Below, piece by piece: positions 9,118 through 17,441 of a DNA stretch of 64,000 nt. Position 1 is the first letter of the stretch; the number at the start of each line of letters is the position of its first letter. The notes under the pieces are model-generated. The model was not told the origin of the DNA, searched no databases, and was given only the letters and a program-made list of their open reading frames with translations. A program made the position numbers and the translations under genes. Origin of the DNA: Aliidongia sp035943795 (GTDB taxonomy: Bacteria > Pseudomonadota > Alphaproteobacteria > ATCC43930 > CGMCC-115725); NCBI RefSeq assembly GCF_035943795.1, contig NZ_DASZBY010000117.1:61002-125001 (forward strand), in the 5' to 3' direction.

Positions 9118-9144
9118 GACGATCGTCGGCCGACTGTCGACAGT
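9118..9144. promoter_or_regulatory. Candidate GntR/FCD operators in divergent promoter region
   Basis: Two perfect palindromes stand between the GntR gene and the divergent aldolase gene: GACGATCGTC at 9118-9127 and ACTGTCGACAGT at 9133-9144. The second contains TGTCGACA, which fits the T-GT-(n)-AC-A half-site pattern recognised by FadR/FCD-type GntR proteins. A site here could control both the deacylase operon and the aldolase/peptide-transport operon. Confidence 0.5.
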
Positions 9145-9231
9145 TGACGGGGGCGCTGCGCCATGGTGATCTGACGGGGCTGGCGCCAACCTCACGGTTG
9201 CGTTCCGCATAACGACCGAGGTATCGAGGCC

Positions 9232-9993
9232 ATGGCAAAGCCGTCCCGCATGTCCGACTCCGAATGGGCCATCCGCCAGGATCTGGCCGCCTGCTACCGG
9301 CTGGTCGCCCATTTCGGCATGGACGACGTCATCTACACCCATATTTCTGCCCGTCTGCCGGACAGTGATGGCCATTTTCTGATCAATCCCTACGGCATGC
9401 TGTTCCGCGAGATCACCGCCTCGTCGCTGGTCAAGATCGATCTGGACGGGAAGATCGTCGACGACACGCCCTACGACGTCAATCCGGCCGGCTTTACGAT
9501 CCACAGCGCAGTGCACAGCGCCCGGCACGATGCCGCCTGCGTGCTGCATACCCACACCCATGCCGGTGTCGCGGTCTCATCGTTGAAGGACGGGCTCCAG
9601 CCGTGCAACCAGTGGAGCCTGCAGTTCCACGACCGCATCGCCTACCACGACTACGAAGGCATCGCGCTCGATCTGGACGAACGGTCGCGGCTGATCGCCG
9701 ACCTTGGCCAGTCCAAGGTGATGATCCTGCGCAACCACGGCCTGCTGACTGCCGGCGGCTCCGTCGCCGAGGCGTTCATCCTGATGAACAACCTGGAACG
9801 GGCCTGCCGGGTCCAGGTCACGATCCAGTCGACCGGGCAGGCGGTCAATCCGGTGCCGTCCGACGTCGCCCAACTGACTGCCCGGCAGTACGAGGGGGGC
9901 GACAGCAATCGCCGCCAGGGGCACATCACCCGGGAATGGAACGCCTTGCTGCGCTATCTGGAGCCGCCCATTCCCGGCTCCTACCGCGACTGA
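9232..9993 (+). CDS. Class II aldolase/adducin family protein
   Basis: A 253-residue protein of the fuculose-1-phosphate aldolase/RibD-like zinc aldolase superfamily. The zinc cluster is visible as HTHTHAG, with a further His in LRNHGLLTAGG; the N-terminal THISARLP and the INPYGMLFREIT segment match the substrate-phosphate loop region of the family. Members cleave sugar phosphates or act as aldolases/decarboxylases on hydroxy-keto acids. It opens the plus-strand operon that continues with a peptide-type ABC importer and catabolic enzymes, and it faces the FCD regulator across the candidate operators. A GAGG precedes ATG 9232 at about nine bases, with a second GAGG much closer. The substrate is unknown. 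Confidence 0.88.
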   Translation: MAKPSRMSDSEWAIRQDLAACYRLVAHFGMDDVIYTHISARLPDSDGHFLINPYGMLFREITASSLVKIDLDGKIVDDTPYDVNPAGFTIHSAVHSARHDAACVLHTHTHAGVAVSSLKDGLQPCNQWSLQFHDRIAYHDYEGIALDLDERSRLIADLGQSKVMILRNHGLLTAGGSVAEAFILMNNLERACRVQVTIQSTGQAVNPVPSDVAQLTARQYEGGDSNRRQGHITREWNALLRYLEPPIPGSYRD

Positions 9994-9998
9994 CCGAA

Positions 9999-10015
9999 GC
10001 GGCCGGCAAGGCCGC
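9999..10015 (+). terminator. Weak hairpin after aldolase gene
   Basis: GCGGCC, a five-base loop and GGCCGC form a perfect six-pair stem just after the aldolase stop. There is no T-run, so it is at most a pausing or partial terminator, or a processing site that lowers expression of the downstream transporter genes. Confidence 0.2.
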
Positions 10016-10076
10016 ACGGACCGCCGCGTCTCGACCGAACCCATCATAAGATCGGCCCATCTCGACAGGGGGTAGC

Positions 10077-11648
10077 ATGCTTCGTCGCGACTTCATCAAG
10101 ATCGCTTCGGCCACGACCGGCCTCATCGCGGCCGGACAGCCCTGGACCGCATTCGCCCAGGGCGTCACCAACGGCGTGCTGAACGTGGCGCTCAATCCCG
10201 AGCCGCCCGGCCTGATGATCGCGATCATCCAGAACGGCCCGACCCAGCTCGTCGCCGGCAACATCTATGAAGGCCTGCTGCGCTACGATGCCGAACTCAA
10301 TCCGATGCCCGGCCTCGCCACCTCGTGGCAGGTCAGCGAGGATGCGCTGACCTATACGTTCGCGCTCAAGTCCGGCGTCACCTGGCACGACGGCAAGCCG
10401 TTCAGCGCCGACGACGTGGTGTTCAGCGTCGACAAGATGCTGCGCGAGGTCCATGCCCGCCTGCGCTCGTCCCTGGTCGCGGTCGACAGCATCACGGCGC
10501 CGGATGCCAACACGGTCGTGTTCAAGCTAAAGTACCCGTTCGGCCCGTTCCTGGGCCTGTTCGAAGTCGGCACCATGCCGATCGTGCCAAAGCACATCTA
10601 CGACGGCACGGATTATCGGACCAACCCGGCCAACAACACGCCGATCGGCACCGGCCCGTTCAAGTTCAAGGAATGGGTCAAGGGCTCCTACATCCGGCTC
10701 GACAAGAACGAGGCCTATCACGAGGCGGGCCTGCCCGGCATCGACGGCATCTATTTCCACGTCATCCCCGATGCCGCATCGCGCGCCGCCGCCTTCGAAT
10801 CCGGCAAGATGGACGTCATGCCGGGCGGCTCGGTCGAATATTTCGACATCTCGCGCCTGAAGGCGCTCCCCAAGACCGACGTCACGACCAAGGGCTGGGA
10901 ATTCTTCGGGCCCCATTGCTGGATGTGGATCAACAACCGCACCGGCCCGCTGGCCGATGTGCGGGTGCGCAAGGCGATCATGTACGCGCTCGACCGCGAG
11001 GCGATGAAGAACGTCGCCTGGTACGGCTTCGGCAAGGTCGCGACCGGCCCGTTTTCGACCACGACGAAGTTCCACAGCGACGACGTGACGCCCTATCCGC
11101 ACGACAAGGCCAAGGCCAAGGCGTTGCTGGCCGAGGCCGGCTACAAGGGCGAGACCCTCCGCCTGCTGCCGCTGCCCTATGGCGAGACCTGGCAGCGCTT
11201 CGCCGAGATGGCGCGGCAGAACCTGGGCGACGTCGGCATCAAGGTCGAGCTGCAGTCGACCGACGTCGCCGGCTGGAACGAGAAGCTGAACGCCTGGGAC
11301 TACGACCTGGCCTTCACCTACCTGTACCAGTACGGCGACCCGGCGCTGGGCGTGCAGCGCAACTACACGACCGCGAACATCCAGAAGGGCTCGCCCTGGA
11401 ACAACGTGTCCGGCTACAGCAACCCCAAGGTCGACGAGCTGTTCGAGCGCGGGGCCAAGGAGCCGAACCTGACCCGCCGGCGCGCGATCTATGCCGAGGC
11501 GCAGAAGATCCTGGTCGACGAGGTGCCGGTCGCCTGGCTCATCGAATTGGAATTTCCGACGATCTACCGGTCGAACATCACCAACCTGGTCAATTCGGCG
11601 ATCGGCCTCAACGATGGCTTCGCGCGCGCCAAGGTGACGAAGGCATGA
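10077..11648 (+). CDS. Peptide-type ABC transporter, substrate-binding protein (family 5)
   Basis: A 523-residue solute-binding protein of the DppA/OppA (SBP_bac_5) family. The N-terminus MLRRDFIKIASATTG is a twin-arginine signal ending near AFAQG, so the folded protein is exported to the periplasm. Family landmarks include YEGLLRYDAELNPMPGLATSW, the FALKSGVTWHDGKPFSADDVVFS block and the GTGPFKF segment. AGGGGG lies four bases before the ATG. It is followed by two permease genes and one double ATPase gene, making a complete importer. Ligands of this family include peptides, amino sugars, opines and polyol or amide compounds; the adjacent aminotransferase and deacylases suggest an N-acyl or amino compound. 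Confidence 0.92.
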   Translation: MLRRDFIKIASATTGLIAAGQPWTAFAQGVTNGVLNVALNPEPPGLMIAIIQNGPTQLVAGNIYEGLLRYDAELNPMPGLATSWQVSEDALTYTFALKSGVTWHDGKPFSADDVVFSVDKMLREVHARLRSSLVAVDSITAPDANTVVFKLKYPFGPFLGLFEVGTMPIVPKHIYDGTDYRTNPANNTPIGTGPFKFKEWVKGSYIRLDKNEAYHEAGLPGIDGIYFHVIPDAASRAAAFESGKMDVMPGGSVEYFDISRLKALPKTDVTTKGWEFFGPHCWMWINNRTGPLADVRVRKAIMYALDREAMKNVAWYGFGKVATGPFSTTTKFHSDDVTPYPHDKAKAKALLAEAGYKGETLRLLPLPYGETWQRFAEMARQNLGDVGIKVELQSTDVAGWNEKLNAWDYDLAFTYLYQYGDPALGVQRNYTTANIQKGSPWNNVSGYSNPKVDELFERGAKEPNLTRRRAIYAEAQKILVDEVPVAWLIELEFPTIYRSNITNLVNSAIGLNDGFARAKVTKA

Positions 11649-11676
11649 GGGCGGGTGCCGACGGGTCGGCCTCGTC

Positions 11677-12651
11677 GTGAACCGGACGCGCTTCGCCGCC
11701 CGGCGGTTGGCGCAGGGCCTGGTGGCTCTGCTGCTGATCGTCGTCGTCAATTTCTTCCTGATCCGCGCGGCACCCGGCGATCCCGCCGCCGTCATGGCGG
11801 GCGAGGCCGGCGCGGGCGACGCCAAGTTCGTGGCCCAGCTGCGCCAGCAGTTCGGCCTCGACCGGCCGATGATCGAGCAACTGGGCCTCTACCTCGGCCA
11901 TGTGGCGCTGCTCGACCTCGGCCAATCCTACCGCCAGCAGCGGCCGGTCGCGTCGCTGATCGCCGAGCGGATTCCGGCGACCCTGCTCTTGACCGGCAGC
12001 GCCTTCGTGCTGTCGCTGGCGCTCGGCATCGCGCTCGGCGCCTGGTCGTCGAGCCGGGTCGGCACCTGGGGCGACAGCGTGGTAACGACGGTGGCCCTGG
12101 TCTTCTACGCAACGCCCCTGTTCTGGGTGGCGCTGATGGCGGTGCTGGTCTTCTCGATCAAGCTCGACTGGCTGCCGGGCTTCGGCATGGCGACGGTGGG
12201 CGAGAGCTTCTCCGGCTTGGGTGCCGCCGTCGACGTGGCGAAGCACCTGGTGCTGCCGGCGGTCACGCTGGCGCTGTTCTACATGGCGATCTATGCCCGC
12301 ATGACGCGGACCGCGATGCTCGAGGTTTCGCGCATGGATTTCATCAAGACCGCGCGCGCCAAGGGCGTGCCGCGCAGGCGGATCTGGCGCGTCCATATCC
12401 TACGCAACGCGCTGCTGCCGATCATCACGCTCGCCGGCATCCAGGCCGGCCAGATGGTCGGCGGCGCCATCCTGACCGAGACCGTGTTCGCCTGGCCCGG
12501 CATCGGCCGGCTGATGTTCGAGGCGCTGCTGCAGCGCGACTATAACCTGCTGCTGGGCGTGTTTCTGTTCACGGCGGCGATGGTCGTGCTGTTCAATTTC
12601 CTGACCGACGTCGTCTATACGATCGTCGATCCGCGGATCGAGCTCGGCTGA
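11677..12651 (+). CDS. Peptide-type ABC transporter permease (DppB-like)
   Basis: A 324-residue inner-membrane protein with the DppB layout: one N-terminal helix (LVALLLIVVVNFFLIRAAPGDP), a periplasmic loop, then five further helices. The cytoplasmic EAA-type loop reads TARAKGVPRRRIWRVHILRNALLPIIT and would contact the ATPase. A GTG start at 11677 follows the binding-protein stop by 28 bases. It pairs with the next gene, whose start overlaps its stop by one base. Confidence 0.92.
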   Translation: MNRTRFAARRLAQGLVALLLIVVVNFFLIRAAPGDPAAVMAGEAGAGDAKFVAQLRQQFGLDRPMIEQLGLYLGHVALLDLGQSYRQQRPVASLIAERIPATLLLTGSAFVLSLALGIALGAWSSSRVGTWGDSVVTTVALVFYATPLFWVALMAVLVFSIKLDWLPGFGMATVGESFSGLGAAVDVAKHLVLPAVTLALFYMAIYARMTRTAMLEVSRMDFIKTARAKGVPRRRIWRVHILRNALLPIITLAGIQAGQMVGGAILTETVFAWPGIGRLMFEALLQRDYNLLLGVFLFTAAMVVLFNFLTDVVYTIVDPRIELG

Positions 12652-13502
12652 TGCGCGATTTCTGGCGCCGCTTCCGCCGCAACAAGGGCGCCCTCGTCGG
12701 CTTGGGTGTCCTGGCCCTGGTGCTGTGCCTGGCCTTGTTCGCGCCAATGATCGACAGCGGCGATCCCTGGGCCATGGTGCAGCGGCCGTTCCTGCCGCCG
12801 TTCGAGATCGCCCAGACGATGTTCGGCACCGACACGCTCGGCCGCGACATCGGCACCGGCTTGGTCTATGGCGCGCGCGTCTCGCTGATGATCGGCTTCG
12901 TCTCGACCGTGGCGGCCCTGCTGCTCGGCGTCACGCTCGGGGCGGTCGCCGGCTATTACGGCGGCTGGATCGACGCGGCGCTGATGCGCTTCACCGAGCT
13001 GTTCCAGACCGTGCCCAGCTTCGCGTTCGCCATCGTGCTGGTCGCGATCTTCCAGCCCTCGGTCGGCTCGATCGTCACGGCCATCGCCATCGTGTCCTGG
13101 CCGCCGGTCGCCCGCCTGGTGCGCGGTGAGTTCCTGACCCTGCGCCAGCGCGACTTCGTTGCGGCCGCGCGTCTCGACGGCCAGTCGGACCTGCGCATCA
13201 TCTTCGTCGAGCTGCTGCCCAATGCCGCGTCCTCGATCGTGGTCATGGCGTCGCTGATGGTGGCGACGGCGATCCTGCTCGAATCGAGCCTCAGTTTCAT
13301 GGGTCTGGGCGATCCCGACTTGATGAGCTGGGGCTACATGATCGGTGCCGCGCGCACCGTGCTGCGCCAGGCCTGGTGGATGAGCGTGTTTCCCGGCCTC
13401 GCCATCCTGCTGACCGTGCTGGCGCTCAACCTGGTCGGCGAAGGCTTGAGCGACGGGCTCAATACCAGGCTGGGCGGAGGGCGCGGCAATGCCGGCCTCT
13501 GA
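12651..13502 (+). CDS. Peptide-type ABC transporter permease (DppC-like)
   Basis: A 283-residue inner-membrane partner of the preceding permease. It begins with a short basic segment (FWRRFRRNKGALVG) and a transmembrane helix, then the DppC landmark FGTDTLGRDI and five more helices. The EAA-type loop is AARLDGQSDLRIIFVELLPNAASS. The TGATG junction with the upstream gene indicates coupled translation, and its 3' end overlaps the ATPase gene by 14 bases. Confidence 0.92.
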   Translation: MRDFWRRFRRNKGALVGLGVLALVLCLALFAPMIDSGDPWAMVQRPFLPPFEIAQTMFGTDTLGRDIGTGLVYGARVSLMIGFVSTVAALLLGVTLGAVAGYYGGWIDAALMRFTELFQTVPSFAFAIVLVAIFQPSVGSIVTAIAIVSWPPVARLVRGEFLTLRQRDFVAAARLDGQSDLRIIFVELLPNAASSIVVMASLMVATAILLESSLSFMGLGDPDLMSWGYMIGAARTVLRQAWWMSVFPGLAILLTVLALNLVGEGLSDGLNTRLGGGRGNAGL

Positions 13503-15093
13503 TCCCGTGCTGCAGGTCGACAGGCTCGACATCTGCCTGCCGCCCGGCGGCGACCGGGCGCTCGCGGTCTCGGACATCAGCCTGACCCTTGATGCCGGCG
13601 AGGCGCTTTGCATCGTCGGCGAGAGCGGTTCGGGCAAATCCATGATCGCCAACGCGGTCATGGGGCTGCTGCCCGGCCCACACGTGCGCCCGACCGCCGG
13701 CCGCATCCGGTTCGAGGGCCAGGATCTGCTGAGCCTCGCCGAGCCGCAATGGCAGGCGCTGCGCGGCCGGCGCATCGGCATGATCTTCCAGGAGCCGATG
13801 ACGGCGCTGAACCCGATCATGCGGATCGGCGACCAGATCGCCGAGGTCTATCGCAGCCATCTGACGATCGGCCGGCGCGAATGCCGGGAGCGCGTGCTGG
13901 CGGCGCTCGCCGACGTTGGATTGCCCGATCCGCGGCACCTGGCCGACAGCTATCCTTTCCGCCTGTCCGGGGGCCAGCGCCAGCGGGTGATGATCGCGGC
14001 GGCGCTGGCGCTGGAGCCGGCGCTGCTGATCGCCGACGAGCCGACCACCGCGCTCGACGTCACGACCCAGGCGCAGATCCTGAAGCTGATCCGCGACCTG
14101 CAGCGGCGCCGGGGTATGGCTTTGTTGTTCATCACCCATGATTTCGGGGTGGTGGCCGAGGTCGCCGACCGGGTCGCGGTCATGAGCCAGGGGGTGATGG
14201 TCGAGACCGGCCCGGCGCGCGACGTGCTGGACCGGCCGTCGCACGCCTATACCCAGAAGCTGATCGCCGCGATCCCGCACGGCAAGATCAGCGACCGCGC
14301 GCCGGCCACGGCGCCGGCGGCACTTCTCGAATTGGACCGGGCCACCAAGACCTACCGGGCGCCGGGTGGGCGCGAGGTCGCAGCGCTCAAGTCCGTGTCG
14401 CTCAGCCTGCGCAAGGGCGAGACTCTGGGCATCGTCGGCGAGAGCGGGTCGGGCAAGTCCACGATCGGGCGCTGCGTCACGGGCCTGACGGCGGTCAGCT
14501 CCGGCCGGATCCTGTTCGAAGGGGTCGACATCTCCAAGCTCGACGCCAAGGGCCTGAAACCCTATCGCGGCCGGATCCAGATGGTGTTCCAGGATCCCTA
14601 CGCCTCGCTCAACCCGCGCCATCGGATCGGATCCGCCGTGATGACCGGCATGATCATGCAGGGCATGGCGCGCACCAAGGCGCGCGACCGGGCCGTCGAC
14701 CTCCTGTCGCTGGTCGGGCTCGGCGAGGAAGCGCTCGAACGCTATCCCCATGAATTTTCCGGCGGCCAGCGCCAGCGCATCGGCATCGCCCGGGCGCTGG
14801 CGATGGAGCCGGAACTGCTGGTCGCCGACGAGCCGGTCTCGGCGCTCGACGTCTCGGTCCAGGCCCAGGTGCTCGACCTGTTCGACACGGTGCGCCGCCG
14901 CTTCGATCTGGGGCTGCTGTTCATCACCCACGACCTGCGCGTCGCGGCCCAGATGTGCGACCGGATCGCGGTCATGCGCGCGGGCGAGCTGGTCGAATAT
15001 GGCGAGGCGGCGCATGTGCTGCACGACCCGCAGCATCCCTATACGCGCGAGCTGATGGCAGCCGTGCCCCGGCTGGAGCGCATCGCGTCATGA
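13489..15093 (+). CDS. Peptide-type ABC transporter, fused double ATP-binding protein (DppD-DppF type)
   Basis: Two complete ABC ATPase halves in one 534-residue chain. Half 1 has Walker A GESGSGKS, signature LSGGQRQR, Walker B LLIADEP and switch FITHD; half 2 repeats GESGSGKS, FSGGQRQR, LLVADEP and FITHD. Each half ends in the oligopeptide-type C-terminal extension (HAYTQKLIAAIPH and HPYTRELMAAVPR). Fusion of the D and F subunits is common in GsiA/YejF-like systems. It powers the two permeases just upstream and overlaps the downstream dehydrogenase gene by four bases (ATGA), so the enzyme belongs to the same operon. Confidence 0.93.
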   Translation: MPASDPVLQVDRLDICLPPGGDRALAVSDISLTLDAGEALCIVGESGSGKSMIANAVMGLLPGPHVRPTAGRIRFEGQDLLSLAEPQWQALRGRRIGMIFQEPMTALNPIMRIGDQIAEVYRSHLTIGRRECRERVLAALADVGLPDPRHLADSYPFRLSGGQRQRVMIAAALALEPALLIADEPTTALDVTTQAQILKLIRDLQRRRGMALLFITHDFGVVAEVADRVAVMSQGVMVETGPARDVLDRPSHAYTQKLIAAIPHGKISDRAPATAPAALLELDRATKTYRAPGGREVAALKSVSLSLRKGETLGIVGESGSGKSTIGRCVTGLTAVSSGRILFEGVDISKLDAKGLKPYRGRIQMVFQDPYASLNPRHRIGSAVMTGMIMQGMARTKARDRAVDLLSLVGLGEEALERYPHEFSGGQRQRIGIARALAMEPELLVADEPVSALDVSVQAQVLDLFDTVRRRFDLGLLFITHDLRVAAQMCDRIAVMRAGELVEYGEAAHVLHDPQHPYTRELMAAVPRLERIAS

Positions 15094-16031
15094 GCAGCGC
15101 CATCCTGCTCGCCAGCACGCAGATCGACATGTCGTACCTGCTCCCGACCTTCGCCGCCCTGGCGCCGGCGCTCGACATCCGCCTCGGTCCCGACGCGGGC
15201 GCGCCGGACGAGATCGACGTGGTCCTGTGCTGGCATCCGGCGGAGGGGCTCGCCGCCGCCCTGCCGCGCCTGCGCCTGGTCCAGTCGATCGCGGCCGGGG
15301 TCGACCATATCGTCGCCGATCCGACCCTGCCGCCGGACCTGCCGGTGTGCCGGATCATCGATCCGGACATGGCGAGCGGCATGGTGTCCTACGTGGTCTG
15401 GGCCATCGCTCATCACCATCGCCACTTCGGCGCCTATCTGGCACGGTCGGCTGAGGGGGTCTGGCAGGAAAGCCCGATCGTGCCAAGCCGGCTGCATCGC
15501 GTCGGCATCGCCGGCCTGGGCGTGCTGGGTCTGGCCACGGCGCGGGCGCTGGCCATGCTGGGCTACGACGTCGCCGGCTGGAGCCGCAGCCCGAAACCCG
15601 ACCTGCCGGTGGGCATCACCGGATTCCACGGGAACGACCAACTGGACGAGTTCCTCGCCCGCTGCGACAGCCTGGTCTGCCTGCTGCCGCTGACCGACGA
15701 AACGCGCGGCTTTCTGTCGGCCGATCTGTTCGCCCGCTTGCCGACCGGCGCCCACTTGGTCAATGTCGGTCGGGGCGCGCATCTGGTTGATGCCGATCTG
15801 CTGGCGGCGCTCGACCGGGGACAGCTGGGCGCCGCGACGCTCGATGCTTTCACCGAGGAGCCGCTGCCTGCCGATCACCCGTTCTGGCACCATCCTGGTA
15901 TCATCGTGACGCCTCATATCGCCACACGCACCGGACCGACCGTGGTCGTGACCCAGTTGCTCGACAATCTCGCCCGGCTCGACGCCGGCACGCCGCTCGC
16001 CGGCGCGATCGACCGGCGCCGCGGCTACTGA
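15090..16031 (+). CDS. D-isomer 2-hydroxyacid dehydrogenase (GhrA-like)
   Basis: A 313-residue NAD(P)-dependent dehydrogenase. The Rossmann motif is GIAGLGVLGLATARAL; the catalytic residues are Arg in NVGRGAHLVD, Glu in FTEEPLPADHPFW, and His in TPHIA. The HPFW form and the length match glyoxylate/hydroxypyruvate reductases of the GhrA group. ATG 15090 overlaps the ATPase stop; a longer in-frame reading from 14955 lies inside the ATPase gene and is rejected. With the aminotransferase that follows, it could reduce the 2-keto or aldehyde acid product of transamination, or oxidise a hydroxy acid to feed it. Confidence 0.9.
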   Translation: MSSAILLASTQIDMSYLLPTFAALAPALDIRLGPDAGAPDEIDVVLCWHPAEGLAAALPRLRLVQSIAAGVDHIVADPTLPPDLPVCRIIDPDMASGMVSYVVWAIAHHHRHFGAYLARSAEGVWQESPIVPSRLHRVGIAGLGVLGLATARALAMLGYDVAGWSRSPKPDLPVGITGFHGNDQLDEFLARCDSLVCLLPLTDETRGFLSADLFARLPTGAHLVNVGRGAHLVDADLLAALDRGQLGAATLDAFTEEPLPADHPFWHHPGIIVTPHIATRTGPTVVVTQLLDNLARLDAGTPLAGAIDRRRGY

Positions 16032-16064
16032 GCCCGTCGTCGCCCTTTCAATGGAGTTCAGCCC

Positions 16065-17438
16065 ATGACCGCCCAGCCCAATTCGCCCGAAGCGCGCGAC
16101 ATCGCCTATCACCTCCACGGCTATACCGACGCTCGCAAGCACGACGAGGCCGGTCCGCTGGTGATCGCGCGCGGCGACGGCATCTATGTCGAGGACATCC
16201 ACGGCAACCGCTACATCGAGGCGATGGCCGGCCTGTGGAGCGTGGCGCTCGGTTTCAGCGAGCCGCGTCTGGTCGCCGCCGCCACCAAGCAGATGAGCAC
16301 CCTGCCGTTCTACCATTCCTTCACGCATAAATCGCACGGGGCCGTCATCGACCTGGCCGAGAAGCTGGTGACCATGGCGCCGGTGCCGATGTCGAAGGTG
16401 TTCTTCACCAACTCCGGCTCCGAAGCGAACGATACCGCGATGAAGCTGATCTGGTACCGGTCGAATTCGCTGGGCCAGCCGCAGCGTAAGAAGATCATCA
16501 GCCGGATGCGCGGCTATCACGGCGTCACCATCGCGTCGGCCAGCCTGACCGGGCTGCCGAACAACCATCGCTCCTTCGACCTGCCGATCGCCAACGTGCT
16601 GCACACCAGTTCGCCCCATCATTACAAGGAAGCGAAGCCGGGCGAGAGCGAAGAGGATTTCGCGACCCGCCTGGCCGAGGACCTGGAGGCGCTGATCCAG
16701 CGCGAGGGGCCGGACACGATCGCCGCCTTCTTCGGCGAGCCGGTGATGGGCGCCGGTGGCGTCGTGGTGCCGCCCCGGACCTATTGGCAGAAGATCCAGG
16801 CAGTGCTGACCAGGTACGACATCCTCCTGGTCGCCGACGAGGTGATCTGCGGCTTCGGCCGGACCGGCAAGATGTTCGGATCCCAGACCTACGACATGAA
16901 GCCGGACATGATGATCATGTCCAAGCAGCTGTCGTCGTCGTATCTGCCGATCTCGGCGCTGATGATCAACGAGAAGGTATACGGGCCGATCGCCGACGAG
17001 AGCCATCGCATCGGCACGCTCGGCCACGGCTTCACCGCCGGCGGCCATCCGGTCGCGGCTGCGGTGGCGCTCGAGACCCTGAAGATCATCGACGAGCGCG
17101 GACTGGTCGCCCATGCGGCCGAGGTCGGTGCACGGATGCAGACCGGCCTGCGTCGGTTCGCCGACCATCCGCTGATCGGTGAGGTGCGCGGCGTCGGCCT
17201 GATCGCGGCGATCGAACTGGTCGCCGACAAGGAGACGCGCAAGGGCCTGGATCCGGTCGGCAAGCTGGGCGGCCTGGTCAACGGTCTGCTGCAGAAGAAC
17301 GGCGTCATCTCGCGCAACATGGGCGACGCGCTCGCGTTCTGCCCGCCGCTGATCATCACCGCGACCGAGATCGACGACCTGTTGTCGCGGCTCGGCCGGG
17401 CGCTCGACGAGGCAGCAAGCCAGCTCGAGCTGAAGTAA
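16065..17438 (+). CDS. Class III PLP-dependent aminotransferase (omega-amino acid type)
   Basis: A 457-residue fold-type I aminotransferase. It shows VFFTNSGSEANDTAMKL (cofactor phosphate region), YHG in MRGYHGVTIAS, the PLP-pyridine Asp in LLVADEVICGFGRTG and the Schiff-base Lys in MIMSKQLSSSYLPISA. This layout fits omega-amino acid:pyruvate, beta-alanine or polyamine transaminases annotated as aspartate aminotransferase family. GGAG eight bases before the ATG supports the start. It closes the operon beginning with the aldolase and ends three bases from the convergent amidase gene. A terminal amine acceptor would fit with the acetylpolyamine-type deacetylase in the divergent operon. Confidence 0.92.
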   Translation: MTAQPNSPEARDIAYHLHGYTDARKHDEAGPLVIARGDGIYVEDIHGNRYIEAMAGLWSVALGFSEPRLVAAATKQMSTLPFYHSFTHKSHGAVIDLAEKLVTMAPVPMSKVFFTNSGSEANDTAMKLIWYRSNSLGQPQRKKIISRMRGYHGVTIASASLTGLPNNHRSFDLPIANVLHTSSPHHYKEAKPGESEEDFATRLAEDLEALIQREGPDTIAAFFGEPVMGAGGVVVPPRTYWQKIQAVLTRYDILLVADEVICGFGRTGKMFGSQTYDMKPDMMIMSKQLSSSYLPISALMINEKVYGPIADESHRIGTLGHGFTAGGHPVAAAVALETLKIIDERGLVAHAAEVGARMQTGLRRFADHPLIGEVRGVGLIAAIELVADKETRKGLDPVGKLGGLVNGLLQKNGVISRNMGDALAFCPPLIITATEIDDLLSRLGRALDEAASQLELK

Positions 17439-17441
17439 GCG

